A stretch of DNA of 64,000 nucleotides from an uncultured Tateyamaria sp. (GTDB taxonomy: Bacteria; Pseudomonadota; Alphaproteobacteria; Rhodobacterales; Rhodobacteraceae): assembly GCF_947503045.1 (NCBI RefSeq), contig NZ_CANNCF010000001.1:124001-188000 (forward strand), read 5' to 3'. The notes below the pieces were generated by a model. The model did no database searches and was not told where the DNA came from. It saw only the letters and a program-made list of their open reading frames with translations. Positions 1-9,591 of the stretch are shown in pieces. The translations under genes and the position numbers were made by a program. Every line of letters starts with the position of its first letter. Position 1 is the stretch's first letter.

Positions 1-461
1 ATCGGCCAGTTCCATGGCGTGATCAGGGCGGCGACACCGACAGGTTCATAGATGATCCGGTCGTTCGGGGCGTGATCGCCTAGCGGACGGTTGAACTGGA
101 ACCCCTTGGCCGCACGCACGAAATTCTTCAGATGCCATGTGCCTGCACCCACCTGGCTGCTGCGCGACATGTCGATGGGGGCGCCCATTTCGGCGGACAT
201 GGCCTGGGCCAGATCCTCGGCCCGGGTCTCGTAGATGGCGATCAGTTTTTCGACCAGCGCGATGCGTTCGGCCGGGTCGGTGCGCATCCATGCGGGCAAT
301 GCGGCCTTGGCGGCAGCAATCGCCGCCTCAGCATCTTCGGCCCCGCCCAGCGAGATCGTCGCGCAGGGCTCTTCGGTTGAGGGGTCGATCACGTGATGGT
401 CGGTGCCGCCGCGCGGGGCGACCCACTGGCCGTTGATGTAAAAGTCGCGTTTGACGAGCAT
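1..461 (-). CDS. Aldehyde dehydrogenase family protein, N-terminal part (runs off window start)
   Basis: An open frame starts with ATG at 461 and stays open to the window edge, giving about 153 residues. The N-terminus (MLVKRDFYINGQWVAP) and the later GVAALITPWNWP stretch are typical of the cofactor-binding half of NAD(P)-dependent aldehyde dehydrogenases, which oxidise aldehydes to acids. The catalytic Glu and Cys would lie beyond the window, so substrate cannot be judged. It is divergent from the peroxiredoxin gene. The family call is firm from the N-terminal pattern; the specific enzyme is unknown. Confidence 0.85.
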   Translation of the reverse strand, partial: MLVKRDFYINGQWVAPRGGTDHHVIDPSTEEPCATISLGGAEDAEAAIAAAKAALPAWMRTDPAERIALVEKLIAIYETRAEDLAQAMSAEMGAPIDMSRSSQVGAGTWHLKNFVRAAKGFQFNRPLGDHAPNDRIIYEPVGVAALITPWNWP

Positions 462-594
462 GGTGATGCCTCCCGAAAGAACTGAGTCGCGCGGACTGTG
501 ACACCGAGTTTCAGCAGCAGCAAGACGGGGGATGAAACTGCGCTTCGGATCGATTAGGTATGTGTTAACGCCAATCATCCCTCAGGAGGACACC

Positions 595-1248
595 ATGGGT
601 TTGCGCATCAACGACACGATCCCCGATCTGACAGTGACGACGGATCAGGGCACTTTTTCCCTGCATGAATGGATTGGCGACAGTTGGGCCATCCTGTTTT
701 CCCACCCCAAGGATTTCACCCCCGTCTGCACCACCGAATTCGGAGCCGTCGCGCAACTGGCGGACGAATGGGCCAAGCGTGGCACCAAGGTGCTGGGCGT
801 CTCCGTGGACGGGGTCGAGGACCACAAGAAATGGAAGGGCGACATCGAAAAGGTCGCCGGGGCGCCTGCCGGTTTCCCGATCATCGCCGATGACGGGCTG
901 GAAATCTCCAAAGCCTTCGACATGCTGCCCGCCGAGGCCTATCTGCCCGATGGCCGCACCCCTGCCGACAGCGCCACGGTGCGTTCGGTGTTCATCATCG
1001 GCCCGGACAAGCAGCTCAAGCTGAGCATGACCTACCCGATGACCGTGGGGCGCAACTTTGCCGAAGTGCTGCGTGCGCTGGACGGATTGCAGATGTCGAC
1101 GGGCAACGGCGTGGCCACACCTGCAAACTGGGTGCCGGGTGACGACGTGATCATCCCGCCTGCGGTCTCGAACGAGGACGCCAAGGCGAAGTTCGGCGAA
1201 TTCACGACCGTGCTGCCCTACCTGCGCACGACAAAGGCGCCGGGCTGA
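595..1248 (+). CDS. Peroxiredoxin, 1-Cys (Prx6-type)
   Basis: The 217-residue protein would reduce hydrogen peroxide and organic hydroperoxides in the cytoplasm. The peroxidatic Cys45 sits in FTPVCTTE, the classic AhpC/TSA active site. No other cysteine is present, which makes it a 1-Cys enzyme, and its length and C-terminal extension fit the Prx6 group. The ATG at 595 is preceded by a strong AGGAGG; an upstream in-frame start at 532 lacks one and would add residues not typical of the family. The next gene begins only 3 nt after the stop, so the two may be co-transcribed although the functions do not obviously match. Confidence 0.93.
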   Translation: MGLRINDTIPDLTVTTDQGTFSLHEWIGDSWAILFSHPKDFTPVCTTEFGAVAQLADEWAKRGTKVLGVSVDGVEDHKKWKGDIEKVAGAPAGFPIIADDGLEISKAFDMLPAEAYLPDGRTPADSATVRSVFIIGPDKQLKLSMTYPMTVGRNFAEVLRALDGLQMSTGNGVATPANWVPGDDVIIPPAVSNEDAKAKFGEFTTVLPYLRTTKAPG

Positions 1249-1251
1249 TCT

Positions 1252-2457
1252 TTGGCCACGTTTCTGAAACTCGATACCGGCGTCATTGGCAACTTTGACG
1301 CCGCTTTGGGCGATTGTGTCACGGTGGTGGACACTGCCCTACTGCGTGTCTTGCAGCGTTTGGCCCGTGGGCGGGGGTGGCCTGCCGCACTGGCGCTGTG
1401 GGTGCGTTCGAAACTAGCACCCGGTTCCGCGGCCCGCGCTATGGTTGCGGGCAATGTGGACCGCAAACGCATCCGCTTGCCCGCCGTCTTCGGCAATTCT
1501 GTGGTGTCGGGGATCTATGAGCATATCAAGGCAGGTCAGGCAATGCTGTTGCACGCAGCGCTACAGGATACCTTGGCGACCACCGAGCCCGATATCGTCA
1601 TCGTATACAACGGGTCGGTGTACCCTGAATCCGTGCTGGCCGACGTCAGCGTGGGGCGCACCCGCGTTTTTGTCGAGGGCGGTTTTTTCCCCGGGACTTT
1701 GCAGATTGACCCTGCGGGGCTGAATGGCGCAAATTCCGTGCCCCGCGATCCGGCATTCTACCTTGAAACTGCAGATGACTTTGCTGCGGGGGGCCTGCCT
1801 GACGCCGTCAACAACCGCGCCTCAAAAGCGTCCGGGGATGGCGCTATCGTGCTTGAACCGGGCTTTGTCTTTGTTCCGTTTCAGGTGCCGTCTGATATGC
1901 AAGTGACACTGCATTCGCCATGGGTGCGGGATATGGAGATGTTTCTGGACGTGGTCATTGCTGCGGCTGAACGGAACCCTGACGATACTTTCGTGATCAA
2001 GGAACATCCAAGCTTCAAGCGGTCGGTCAAGGGGCTGCGCCCCGGTCACCCCCGCGTGATTTTTGCCAATGACAACGTTACATCGGACCTGATTCGCGAT
2101 GCGCGCGTTGTGGTGACGCTGAATTCGACTGTCGGTATCGAGGCGTTATTGTTTGATCGCCCCGTCATCACGCTGGGCAAAGCATGTTACAATATTGAGG
2201 GTCTGGTCCTGCACGCCGAGGGGCCCGAGGCTTTGGACAAGGCTCTGACGCAGGCGCGCGGCTGGAGCCATAACGAAAGGCTGCGCCACCAGTTTCTGGG
2301 TTATTTGTGGCAACGTTACCTTGTGCGCGGGCGCTACGATGATCTGCCCGACGACCTTGCCACTCAGGTAGAGGCCCGCGCCGAGATGGGCGGAAACCTG
2401 TTGCTTTCTGGGAGCCCAGGCGTGCCTGTGTCATTCCAACCCAAAAGCTCTGCCTGA
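1252..2457 (+). CDS. Capsule polysaccharide synthesis-type protein (KpsS/LipB-like)
   Basis: The 401-residue protein resembles the capsule-synthesis glycosyltransferase family (Capsule_synth, KpsS/LipB/KpsC-like), cytoplasmic enzymes of surface polysaccharide assembly. Signatures are KEHPSFKRS near the middle, NSTVGIEALLFDRPVITLG and YNIEGLV later, the usual nucleotide-sugar-binding pattern of this fold. The TTG start at 1252 is 3 nt after the peroxiredoxin stop and has no clear ribosome site, so translation may be coupled; ATG at 1441 is the first in-frame ATG but would remove apparently coding sequence. Its 3' end overlaps the convergent RgpF-like gene by 94 bp. Base composition appears slightly less GC-rich than its surroundings (judged by eye). 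Confidence 0.7.
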   Translation: MATFLKLDTGVIGNFDAALGDCVTVVDTALLRVLQRLARGRGWPAALALWVRSKLAPGSAARAMVAGNVDRKRIRLPAVFGNSVVSGIYEHIKAGQAMLLHAALQDTLATTEPDIVIVYNGSVYPESVLADVSVGRTRVFVEGGFFPGTLQIDPAGLNGANSVPRDPAFYLETADDFAAGGLPDAVNNRASKASGDGAIVLEPGFVFVPFQVPSDMQVTLHSPWVRDMEMFLDVVIAAAERNPDDTFVIKEHPSFKRSVKGLRPGHPRVIFANDNVTSDLIRDARVVVTLNSTVGIEALLFDRPVITLGKACYNIEGLVLHAEGPEALDKALTQARGWSHNERLRHQFLGYLWQRYLVRGRYDDLPDDLATQVEARAEMGGNLLLSGSPGVPVSFQPKSSA

Positions 2458-3500
2458 ACAATAGGGTCAAAGCCCGTGTGATAGGCCCCGGCGATGACGG
2501 CATCACGTTGAAAGTAATAGTGATATTCGCGGCTTTTCTTCAGGAACGGCGCGTCGAGATATTTGAACAAGACGAGCGGATGCGCGTCGATGAAGTAGTA
2601 GCGAAAACGGCTTTGCGTGATGGCCTTGTTGCGGATCTGTTGCCAGTCCGGCTGTGACGGGTCACTGGCCAGGACGGGTGCAAAGATGGTTTGCCCGCGC
2701 AGCGTCGTCTGGCCGTGATAGGTCGCCACCGCAAGCAACTCGTCGTCGCTGAGGGCCATGCCTGCGGCCATCACTTGTTCGGGTGTGATCCGTGCTGCCA
2801 CGGAATAGCCCATCGCGGAAAAGGCCCCTGTCAGCTTGACCTCAAGCTGGCGGATGATCAGGTGTTTGGTGTCGAAAAATGGCATATTACGCCAAAAATC
2901 CTGAAACCGAACGTCGGCGACCACATGCCCTTTGAACCGGTAGAAATAGGATTGCAGGTGGTGATGTTTGGCCTGTCGGTTCTTGGTGTTCTGGAAAATG
3001 CCGTAAACGTCTGCGGATGACTCCTTGGCCTGATCGATTAATTGGCATGTCCGTGTCAACGGGAACCAGACACTATCGTTGAGCACAAACAGCGTGTCAG
3101 GGGTTATCCCGCGATCCAGAATCGTCAACACCCCTTCGCGGTAACCTCCGAAATCATACCCCACATTTGGGCGTTGCACGATAAGGGAGCAGTGCGGCGT
3201 TAGCCGTCCGATATCAGCGTCGGAAAGTGGGTGATTGGCGACCAGAACCACCGCGACACCCTTTTCGCCCAAATGTTCCAACGTCAGAAAAAGCGAATTC
3301 AAAAGTCCGTCCGGCTGATAGATCAACAGAATGGCGACGTCCTTGCCCACGCTGATGGCCCCGTCGGTTGTGATAACCTTGGGCCGCTCGAACCGGTCAT
3401 AACGTTTGCGATTGGCAGGCCCTTTAGACAACCGTCTGAGTTCGCGCACTTGCGATACAAGGCGGCGCAGCTCTCGTTTGATTTTCCACATCTTGGGCAT
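2364..3500 (-). CDS. Rhamnan synthesis F (RgpF)-family protein
   Basis: The 378-residue protein matches the RgpF family, glycosyltransferase-like proteins first known from rhamnan-containing cell-surface polysaccharides. Visible signatures are VAILLIYQPDGLLNSLFLTL near residue 55, NVGYDFGGYREG, and LFVLNDSVWFPL, where the family places conserved Asp/Asn residues. The N-terminus is basic and lacks a signal peptide, so the protein is probably cytoplasmic. It converges on the capsule-synthesis-type gene and overlaps it by 94 bp, hinting at a small glycan-modification locus. The acceptor glycan is not deducible. Confidence 0.75.
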   Translation of the reverse strand: MPKMWKIKRELRRLVSQVRELRRLSKGPANRKRYDRFERPKVITTDGAISVGKDVAILLIYQPDGLLNSLFLTLEHLGEKGVAVVLVANHPLSDADIGRLTPHCSLIVQRPNVGYDFGGYREGVLTILDRGITPDTLFVLNDSVWFPLTRTCQLIDQAKESSADVYGIFQNTKNRQAKHHHLQSYFYRFKGHVVADVRFQDFWRNMPFFDTKHLIIRQLEVKLTGAFSAMGYSVAARITPEQVMAAGMALSDDELLAVATYHGQTTLRGQTIFAPVLASDPSQPDWQQIRNKAITQSRFRYYFIDAHPLVLFKYLDAPFLKKSREYHYYFQRDAVIAGAYHTGFDPIVQAELLGWNDTGTPGLPESNRFPPISARAST

Positions 3501-3569
3501 GCGTAGGGATCTTTGTTAGTCGGGTTGTGCCGACAGACATGCGTCGCCCTTCGGCCCCTTAACACAATT

Positions 3570-3604
3570 GAACTGGCCCGGGGACTATCCACCCGGGCCA
3601 GTTC
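3570..3604 (-). terminator. Hairpin after pnp
   Basis: A perfect 13-bp stem (GAACTGGCCCGGG paired with its complement) with a 9-nt loop lies 20 nt beyond the pnp stop codon. In the pnp direction it is followed by a weak U-rich run (AATTGTGTT), while the other side carries TTTTT at 3609-3613. It most likely ends or stabilises the 3' end of the pnp transcript. The strand choice rests on its position just downstream of pnp. Confidence 0.6.
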
Positions 3605-3623
3605 AGCATTTTTCGACCGGCGC

Positions 3624-5759
3624 TTAGCCTTCTGCCGCTTCTTCTTTCTTCACTTCTTCGCCGGTTTCCTGATCGACAACTTTCATCGACAGGCGGACCT
3701 TGCCGCGATCATCAAAGCCGAGCAATTTGACTTTGACTTCCTGGCCTTCCTTCAACACGTCCGAAGGATGGTTCAGGCGGCGGTTTTCGATCTGGGACAC
3801 GTGCACCAGACCATCACGCTTGCCAAAGAAGTTCACGAACGCACCGAAATCGACAATCTTGACGACTGTACCGGTGTAGATCGCGCCTTCTTCAGGCTCA
3901 GCCACGATGGACCAGATCATGTCATAGGCTTTCTTGATCGAGTCGCCGTTGGGCGAAGCAATCTTGATGATGCCATCGTCGTTGATATCAACCTTGGCGC
4001 CCGACACTTCGACGATTTCACGGATCACTTTACCGCCCGAGCCGATGACTTCGCGGATTTTATCCGTTGGCACCTGCATGGTTTCGATACGGGGCGCATG
4101 TTCAGAGAATTCGGCAGCACCTGTGATGGCTTTGTTCATCTCGCCAAGGATGTGCATCCGGCCCTCTTTGGCCTGTGCCAGCGCTTTTTCCATGATCTCG
4201 GGCGTGATGCCGGCGATCTTGATGTCCATCTGCAGCGAGGTGATGCCGTTTTCGGTCCCTGCCACTTTGAAGTCCATGTCGCCAAGGTGGTCTTCATCCC
4301 CAAGGATGTCGGACAGGATCGCGTATGATCCGTCCTCTTCGAGGATCAGACCCATGGCCACACCGGCCACCGCGTTTTTCAGCGGCACACCGGCATCCAT
4401 CATCGACAGCGAACCGCCGCAGACGGAAGCCATCGAGCTGGAGCCGTTGGATTCGGTGATTTCCGACACCAGACGCACGGTGTAGGGGAAGTCGGTCGAG
4501 GCGGGCAGCACGGCTTGCAGCGCGCGCCATGCCAGTTTGCCGTGACCGATTTCGCGACGGCCGGGAGGGCCCACGCGACCCGCTTCACCCACCGAATAGG
4601 GGGGGAAGTTGTAGTGCAGCAGGAAGTTGGATTTGAAGTTGCCGTGCAGGGCGTCGATGAACTGTTCATCATCGCCGGTGCCCAGCGTTGTGACCACGAG
4701 GCCTTGGGTTTCACCACGGGTGAACAGGGCCGAACCGTGGGTCCGGGGCAGAAGACCCGTCTGGCACACGATGTCACGGATTTCATCCGTTTTACGACCG
4801 TCGATGCGCTTGCCGGTTTTGACAACATCACCGCGCAGGATGGACGCCTCAAGACCTTTGAGGGCGGAACCGAGGTTTGGATCTTCGGCCTGCTCTTCGC
4901 TCAGGGCCTCAAGGATCGCGGTGCGGGCAGCGGCAACAGCCGACGTGCGCTCTTGCTTGTCCGAAATCGCAAATGCGGCGCGCATCTGCGTTTCACCGGC
5001 GGCTTTGACAGCTGCGGACAACTCCGAATAGTCAGGCGCCTGGAAGTCAAACGGCTCTTTCGCGGCATCTTCGGCAAGGCTGATGATCAGTTCGATCACC
5101 GGCTGGAACTGCTCGTGGGCGAATTTCACCGCACCCAGCATCTCTGCTTCGGACAGCTCATAGGCTTCGGATTCCACCATCATCACGGCGTCCTTGGTCC
5201 CGGCAACAACCAGATCAAGGCGCTGTTCAGGGTTCAGGCGCAGGTCCTGCATGTCGTCGACGGTGGGGTTGAGGATGTAATCGCCATCTTCAAAACCAAC
5301 ACGGCAGCACGCGATCGGGCCCATGAAGGGGGCACCGGAAATGGTCAGCGCGGCGCTCGCCGCAATCATCGCCACCATGTCGGGGTCATTGACCAGATCG
5401 TGGGACAGAACGGTACACATCACCAGCACTTCGTGTTTGAAGCCGGAGACGAACAGCGGGCGGATCGGACGATCGATCAGGCGGGCTGTCAGGGTTTCCT
5501 TCTCGGTGGGCCGCGCCTCACGCTTGAAGAAGCCGCCGGGGATCTTGCCCGCAGCGTAGTATTTTTCCTGGTAGTGGACGGTCAGGGGAAAGAAATCCTG
5601 ACCCGGTTTTGGTTTCTTGGCGAATGTCACGTTCGCCATGACGCTGGTTTCGCCCAGCGTGGCAATGACGGATCCGTCCGCTTGACGGGCGACCTTGCCG
5701 GTTTCCAGTGTGAGCGTCTCTTCGCCCCACTGCATCGATTTTTTCACTTCGTTGAACAT
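3624..5759 (-). CDS. pnp: Polyribonucleotide nucleotidyltransferase (PNPase)
   Basis: The 711-residue protein is a full-length PNPase, the phosphorolytic 3'-5' exoribonuclease of RNA turnover and the degradosome. Two RNase PH-like domains fill roughly residues 10-230 and 310-550, with [18 protein letters not shown] in the first. They are followed by a KH domain ([15 protein letters not shown], about 565-580) and an S1 domain ([19 protein letters not shown], about 625-690). The tail is acidic and lysine-rich. The ATG at 5759 has AGGAAA just upstream. In many bacteria pnp directly follows rpsO; here rpsO lies about 4 kb upstream, separated by a monooxygenase, an epimerase and a repeat array. 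Confidence 0.98.
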   Translation of the reverse strand: MFNEVKKSMQWGEETLTLETGKVARQADGSVIATLGETSVMANVTFAKKPKPGQDFFPLTVHYQEKYYAAGKIPGGFFKREARPTEKETLTARLIDRPIRPLFVSGFKHEVLVMCTVLSHDLVNDPDMVAMIAASAALTISGAPFMGPIACCRVGFEDGDYILNPTVDDMQDLRLNPEQRLDLVVAGTKDAVMMVESEAYELSEAEMLGAVKFAHEQFQPVIELIISLAEDAAKEPFDFQAPDYSELSAAVKAAGETQMRAAFAISDKQERTSAVAAARTAILEALSEEQAEDPNLGSALKGLEASILRGDVVKTGKRIDGRKTDEIRDIVCQTGLLPRTHGSALFTRGETQGLVVTTLGTGDDEQFIDALHGNFKSNFLLHYNFPPYSVGEAGRVGPPGRREIGHGKLAWRALQAVLPASTDFPYTVRLVSEITESNGSSSMASVCGGSLSMMDAGVPLKNAVAGVAMGLILEEDGSYAILSDILGDEDHLGDMDFKVAGTENGITSLQMDIKIAGITPEIMEKALAQAKEGRMHILGEMNKAITGAAEFSEHAPRIETMQVPTDKIREVIGSGGKVIREIVEVSGAKVDINDDGIIKIASPNGDSIKKAYDMIWSIVAEPEEGAIYTGTVVKIVDFGAFVNFFGKRDGLVHVSQIENRRLNHPSDVLKEGQEVKVKLLGFDDRGKVRLSMKVVDQETGEEVKKEEAAEG

Positions 5760-6056
5760 CTAGGTTTCCTGTGTTGGCCCGTTTGGCCATTTGCATAGGG
5801 GGCGTATTCCCCCTGACCTCTCTCATCTTCTTTTGCGGGCGCTGAGGTCCGGGCGCCATGCTTTCAGATTGTGCGCGCATACAGGAGTTTGAACTCAATT
5901 GAAAGCGTTGTGGCCTGTGACCATTGCGCGCCGCGCACCACGGCTTTTTCGGGGGTTTGGCAAAGGCGATGGAGCATTTGGGCAAGCCAATCGGGTCAGG
6001 GCTGGTCCACGGCCTCGGACGATGTATGTTTGCGCCAACAACCAAAGGATCAGACC

Positions 6057-6944
6057 ATGCGTATCTTGTTTACAGGCGGCTCAGGCAAGGCAGGGCGGCA
6101 CGCCTGCGCCTATCTGCGGGATCAGGGCCACCGGGTGGTGAATTTCGACCGGGTGCCGCTGAATATGGAAGGGGTCGATGACCGCATCGGCGACATGACG
6201 GACCTCGGCCAGGTCTATGACGCGCTCACCAGCATCGCCAATTTCGACGACTTGCTGGCAGGCACCGGCGTGCCGCGCTTTGACGCGGTGGTGCACTTTG
6301 CCGCCGTGCCGCGCATCCTCGTGACAGGGGATGCGGAATGCTACCGCACGAATACGCTGGGCACCTACAACGTGATCGACGCTGCCCTGAAAACGGGGGT
6401 GCGCAAGATCATCTTTGCCTCGTCCGAAACCACCTACGGCATCTGTTTCGCGGATGGAGAGCGCAAGCCCGACTACCTGCCCATCGACGAAGAGCACCCC
6501 GTGATCCCCGAAGACAGCTATGCCATGTCCAAGGTCTGCAACGAGGTGACAGCGCGCAGTTTCCAGCGCCGCTCAGGCGCGGATATCTACGGCTTGCGGA
6601 TCAATAACGTGATCGAACCGCACGAATACGAGGCCAACTTTCCCGCCTATATCGACAATCCCGACCTGCGGCTGCGCAACATCTTCGCCTATATCGACGC
6701 GCGCGATCTGGGGCAGATGGTGCAATGCTGCCTCGACACGGACGGGCTGGGGTTCGAGGTGTTCAATGTGGCCAATGACGACCACTCGGTCGCGCTGGAC
6801 ACGGACGCATTGGCCTCCCGCTACTATGACGGCGTGCCAATGGCCGACATGGCCCCGCGCGAGACGTTCTATTCCAACGCCAAGGCCAAGCGGCTGGTGG
6901 GGTTCAAACCGGCACATCACTGGCGGATGTACCTGCCGGACTGA
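6057..6944 (+). CDS. NAD(P)-dependent epimerase/dehydratase (extended SDR)
   Basis: The 295-residue protein is an extended short-chain dehydrogenase. It has an N-terminal Rossmann motif TGGSGKAG (residues 6-13), the catalytic-type YAMSK (Tyr-x3-Lys, about residue 160) and SSETTYG in the place of the active-site serine. Such enzymes epimerise, dehydrate or reduce nucleotide sugars and related substrates. ATG 6057 follows AAAGGA at a good distance; longer in-frame starts upstream have no ribosome site and poor protein sequence. It is divergent from pnp across about 300 bp and convergent with the monooxygenase gene 18 bp away. The substrate cannot be read from the sequence. Confidence 0.85.
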   Translation: MRILFTGGSGKAGRHACAYLRDQGHRVVNFDRVPLNMEGVDDRIGDMTDLGQVYDALTSIANFDDLLAGTGVPRFDAVVHFAAVPRILVTGDAECYRTNTLGTYNVIDAALKTGVRKIIFASSETTYGICFADGERKPDYLPIDEEHPVIPEDSYAMSKVCNEVTARSFQRRSGADIYGLRINNVIEPHEYEANFPAYIDNPDLRLRNIFAYIDARDLGQMVQCCLDTDGLGFEVFNVANDDHSVALDTDALASRYYDGVPMADMAPRETFYSNAKAKRLVGFKPAHHWRMYLPD

Positions 6945-6962
6945 CCCCACCGTGTCAGCGCG

Positions 6963-8762
6963 TCAGGCGGTGTGATGCACCTCCTGCAGGCCATAGACGG
7001 GGGTGGGAATCCCCTCCATCCGGGCCTTGATCTGCAGGGACAGGAACTGCGAATAATGGCGCGATTGATGCAGGTTGCCGCCATGCATCCACAGGTTTGG
7101 CACCTGCGTGGGCTTCCACATGTTGCGCTGCTCGCCTTCCCACGGGCCGGGGTCCTTGGTGGTGTCTGATCCCAGACCCCAGCATTTGCCCAGCCGGTCG
7201 GCCATATCCTGCCCCATCAGGTCCGCCACCCAGCCATTCATCGAATTATAGCCCGTGGCATACACCACCAGATCAGCCTCCAGATGGGTGCCATCGTCCA
7301 GCAGCACCCCCGTTTCATCCAGCGCCGTCACCTGACCGCGTTTCAGCTTGATCTTGCCATCGATGATCAACTGGCTTGCGCCCACATCGATGTAATAGCC
7401 CGATCCGCGGCGCAGGTATTTCATGAACAAACCGCTCTCGTCATCCCCCCAATCCAGCCAGAACCCGGCCTTTTCCAGACCGTCATAAAACGCCTTGTCC
7501 TGCTCTTTCATCGCCGCATAGGCCGGGATCTGGAATTCGTGCAGAATGCGATAAGGCAGCGAGGCAAAGACCAGATCGGCCTTTTCCGTGGTCATGCCCG
7601 CGCGCACTGCGCGTTCCGAATACAGATCACCCAACGCGACCTCCATCAGCGTCTCCGAGCGCACGATATGGGTCGAGGAACGCTGCACCATGGTCACGTC
7701 CGCGTCGCCCTCCCACAGCGCGGCGCAGATGTCATGGGCCGAGTTGTTGGACCCCACCACAACCACCTTCTTGCCCGCCCATTTGTCTGGCCCGTCATGT
7801 TCGGACGAATGCTGCTGCACCCCCTTGAAGGTCTCCATGCCGGGAAAGTCGGGCATGCGTTTCTTGCCGGACATGCCGGTGGCCATGACCAATTGCTTGG
7901 GTTTCAGCACCACCTCTTCGCCGTCACGGTCCACCACGATCGTCCACTCGCCCTTGGCCTCGTCAAAGCTGGCGGATTTGGCGGTGGTGCGGGTCCAGTA
8001 ATTCAGCTCCATCACCTTGGTGTACATTTCCAGCCAGTCGCCGATCTTGTCCTTGGGCGAGAACACGGGCCAGTTTTCGGGGAACTTGATGTAGGGCAGG
8101 TGGTCGTACCAGACCGGGTCATGCAGGCACAGCGACTTGTAACGGTTGCGCCAGCTGTCGCCGGGGCGTTCGTTGCGCTCGACGATAATGGTGGGCACAC
8201 CAAGTTGGCGCAGGCGCGCGCCCATGGCGATACCGCCCTGCCCACCGCCGATGATGACGCAATAGGGTTGCGTCTTGTAGCCCAGCTCCGCCTCTTGGCG
8301 CGCGCGCTCTTCGGCCCAGGTTTCGCGGTGCTTGGCCGCCCCATGCTTGGCGCCCATGGGCCGGTTGAACCCGGCGGGTTCCTCATGGCCTTTCAACTCA
8401 ACGAGGGTGGTCAGCAGGGTCCAGATCTTGTCCCCCTTGAGGCGCAAAAGGCCATAGCCCCGGCCGACCTCTGTCTCGAATTCGATCCAGACTGTCGTGA
8501 CACCACCGTCCTCGGCCGGAACCTCGCCTTCAGCGATTTTCCACGCCTCGGGCTTGGTTATGGCAAGCTGTTGGGTCAGCATGTCAGCGACCTGGTCCTT
8601 GCCCTCCACGGTCTTGATATTCCACGTAAAACTGACAAGGTCGCGCCAGTAGCAATCCGCGTCGAACATGTCACAGGCCGCCGCGATATCCCCTTTGGAC
8701 AGGGCCGCGCCGAACTCGTCCAGAAACGCCTGAGTTTGGTCCGTAAGTGTGGTGTCGAGCAT
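6963..8762 (-). CDS. Flavin-containing monooxygenase with N-terminal NTF2-like domain
   Basis: The 599-residue protein combines two modules. Residues 1-125 look like an NTF2/SnoaL-type fold (FLDEFGAALSKGDIAAACDMF). Residues 165-590 form a two-nucleotide-binding monooxygenase: an FAD Rossmann site GGGQGG at 172-177, WRNRY-type contact after it, a second NADPH site VVVVGSNNSAHD at about 333-344, and the late ATGYN motif. Enzymes of this kind oxygenate N, S or ketone groups with NADPH and O2. The ATG at 8762 follows GGGAGGA. It sits alone between the epimerase and the repeat array; substrate is unknown. Confidence 0.87.
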   Translation of the reverse strand: MLDTTLTDQTQAFLDEFGAALSKGDIAAACDMFDADCYWRDLVSFTWNIKTVEGKDQVADMLTQQLAITKPEAWKIAEGEVPAEDGGVTTVWIEFETEVGRGYGLLRLKGDKIWTLLTTLVELKGHEEPAGFNRPMGAKHGAAKHRETWAEERARQEAELGYKTQPYCVIIGGGQGGIAMGARLRQLGVPTIIVERNERPGDSWRNRYKSLCLHDPVWYDHLPYIKFPENWPVFSPKDKIGDWLEMYTKVMELNYWTRTTAKSASFDEAKGEWTIVVDRDGEEVVLKPKQLVMATGMSGKKRMPDFPGMETFKGVQQHSSEHDGPDKWAGKKVVVVGSNNSAHDICAALWEGDADVTMVQRSSTHIVRSETLMEVALGDLYSERAVRAGMTTEKADLVFASLPYRILHEFQIPAYAAMKEQDKAFYDGLEKAGFWLDWGDDESGLFMKYLRRGSGYYIDVGASQLIIDGKIKLKRGQVTALDETGVLLDDGTHLEADLVVYATGYNSMNGWVADLMGQDMADRLGKCWGLGSDTTKDPGPWEGEQRNMWKPTQVPNLWMHGGNLHQSRHYSQFLSLQIKARMEGIPTPVYGLQEVHHTA

Positions 8763-8816
8763 GTGTTCCTCCCAGATTCACTTTATAGTTGTCCGAGCCT
8801 AGCACACAGCGCGATT
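8763..8816. promoter_or_regulatory. Leader/promoter region of the monooxygenase gene
   Basis: This short AT-richer stretch holds the GGGAGGA ribosome site (about 8767-8773 on the minus strand) and is the only non-repeat sequence between the monooxygenase start and the repeat array, so the promoter is expected here or inside the first repeat unit. No convincing -10/-35 pair was picked out. Confidence 0.35.
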
Positions 8817-9591
8817 CGATCTACTTTGGCGCGAATTGATCAGCACAGAGCCGCGCGTGTCGGCCTTCTTGCAGTGGGGCGCGCTGCGGTCTCGTAACAG
8901 GGCTGCTCCGTATGATTTGGGCGCGCCGGGTTGCTGTGGATTACGGGTCGAAACCGGTGGCGATCATAAATGACTGAGCAGTCTGTCGTATAAGTTCGCT
9001 TCGGCAAGAGGTGACCTGCACAAAGCCGTGCCCGTCAGCCACTCCGATGAGGGGCGCATTGCGGTCCTGTCGTTGTGTTGTTCGATGCGATTTGGGTCCG
9101 CCATGTCGCCACCGATTTCAGGCCGGAACACGCGATAAGCACGAACGACTGGGCAGTCCGTCGCGAGTGTCATTGGAATTTGCCAGTTCGATCCACATCG
9201 GCGCTAGATGACCAGTTCGAAGTGGTGCCCGTCGGCTGCTCAGAGGCGGGGCGTTCTGCCGTCCTGCAACAGGTCTGTTCGATGCGAATTGGATGCGCTG
9301 GATTGCCATGGATTACGGGTCGAAAGCGGCGGCGGACATGAATGAAAGCTTAACCCTCCGCTGCAAGCCGTCAAAATAAAAAAGCTCGATCTTCTTCGGC
9401 ACGAAATGACCCGTACAAAGCCGTGTCCATCGGCTGCTCAGAGGCGTGTCGCTATGCGGTCCTGTCGTTGTGTTGTTTGATGCGATTTGGGCGCGCTGTG
9501 TCGCCGCGGATTTCAGACCGGAACCCGCAGCAAGCGTGAACGAATGGTTAATCCGCCGCTGTAAGCCATTGAAATATATGAAGCAGAAAGC
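8817..9591. repeat. Degenerate tandem array, four units of about 180-205 bp arranged as a duplicated dimer
   Basis: Four imperfect units can be aligned by eye: A 8817-8994, B 8995-9186, C 9187-9385, D 9386-9591. Each starts with a TTCG...TCGGC...TGACC-like segment and ends with a version of the box described for the 72-nt element. A and C share the same subtype (17-nt identity at 8937-8953 and 9309-9325). B and D share another subtype (22-nt identity at 9061-9082 and 9456-9477). This alternation indicates that a two-unit block of about 370-390 bp was itself duplicated. Short open frames cross it on both strands but none has a ribosome site or recognisable product. Confidence 0.8.

Noticed and set aside
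7284..8897. Open frame opposite the monooxygenase (537 codons)
   Set aside because: Antisense shadow; the minus-strand gene has clear FAD and NADPH motifs and a good ribosome site.
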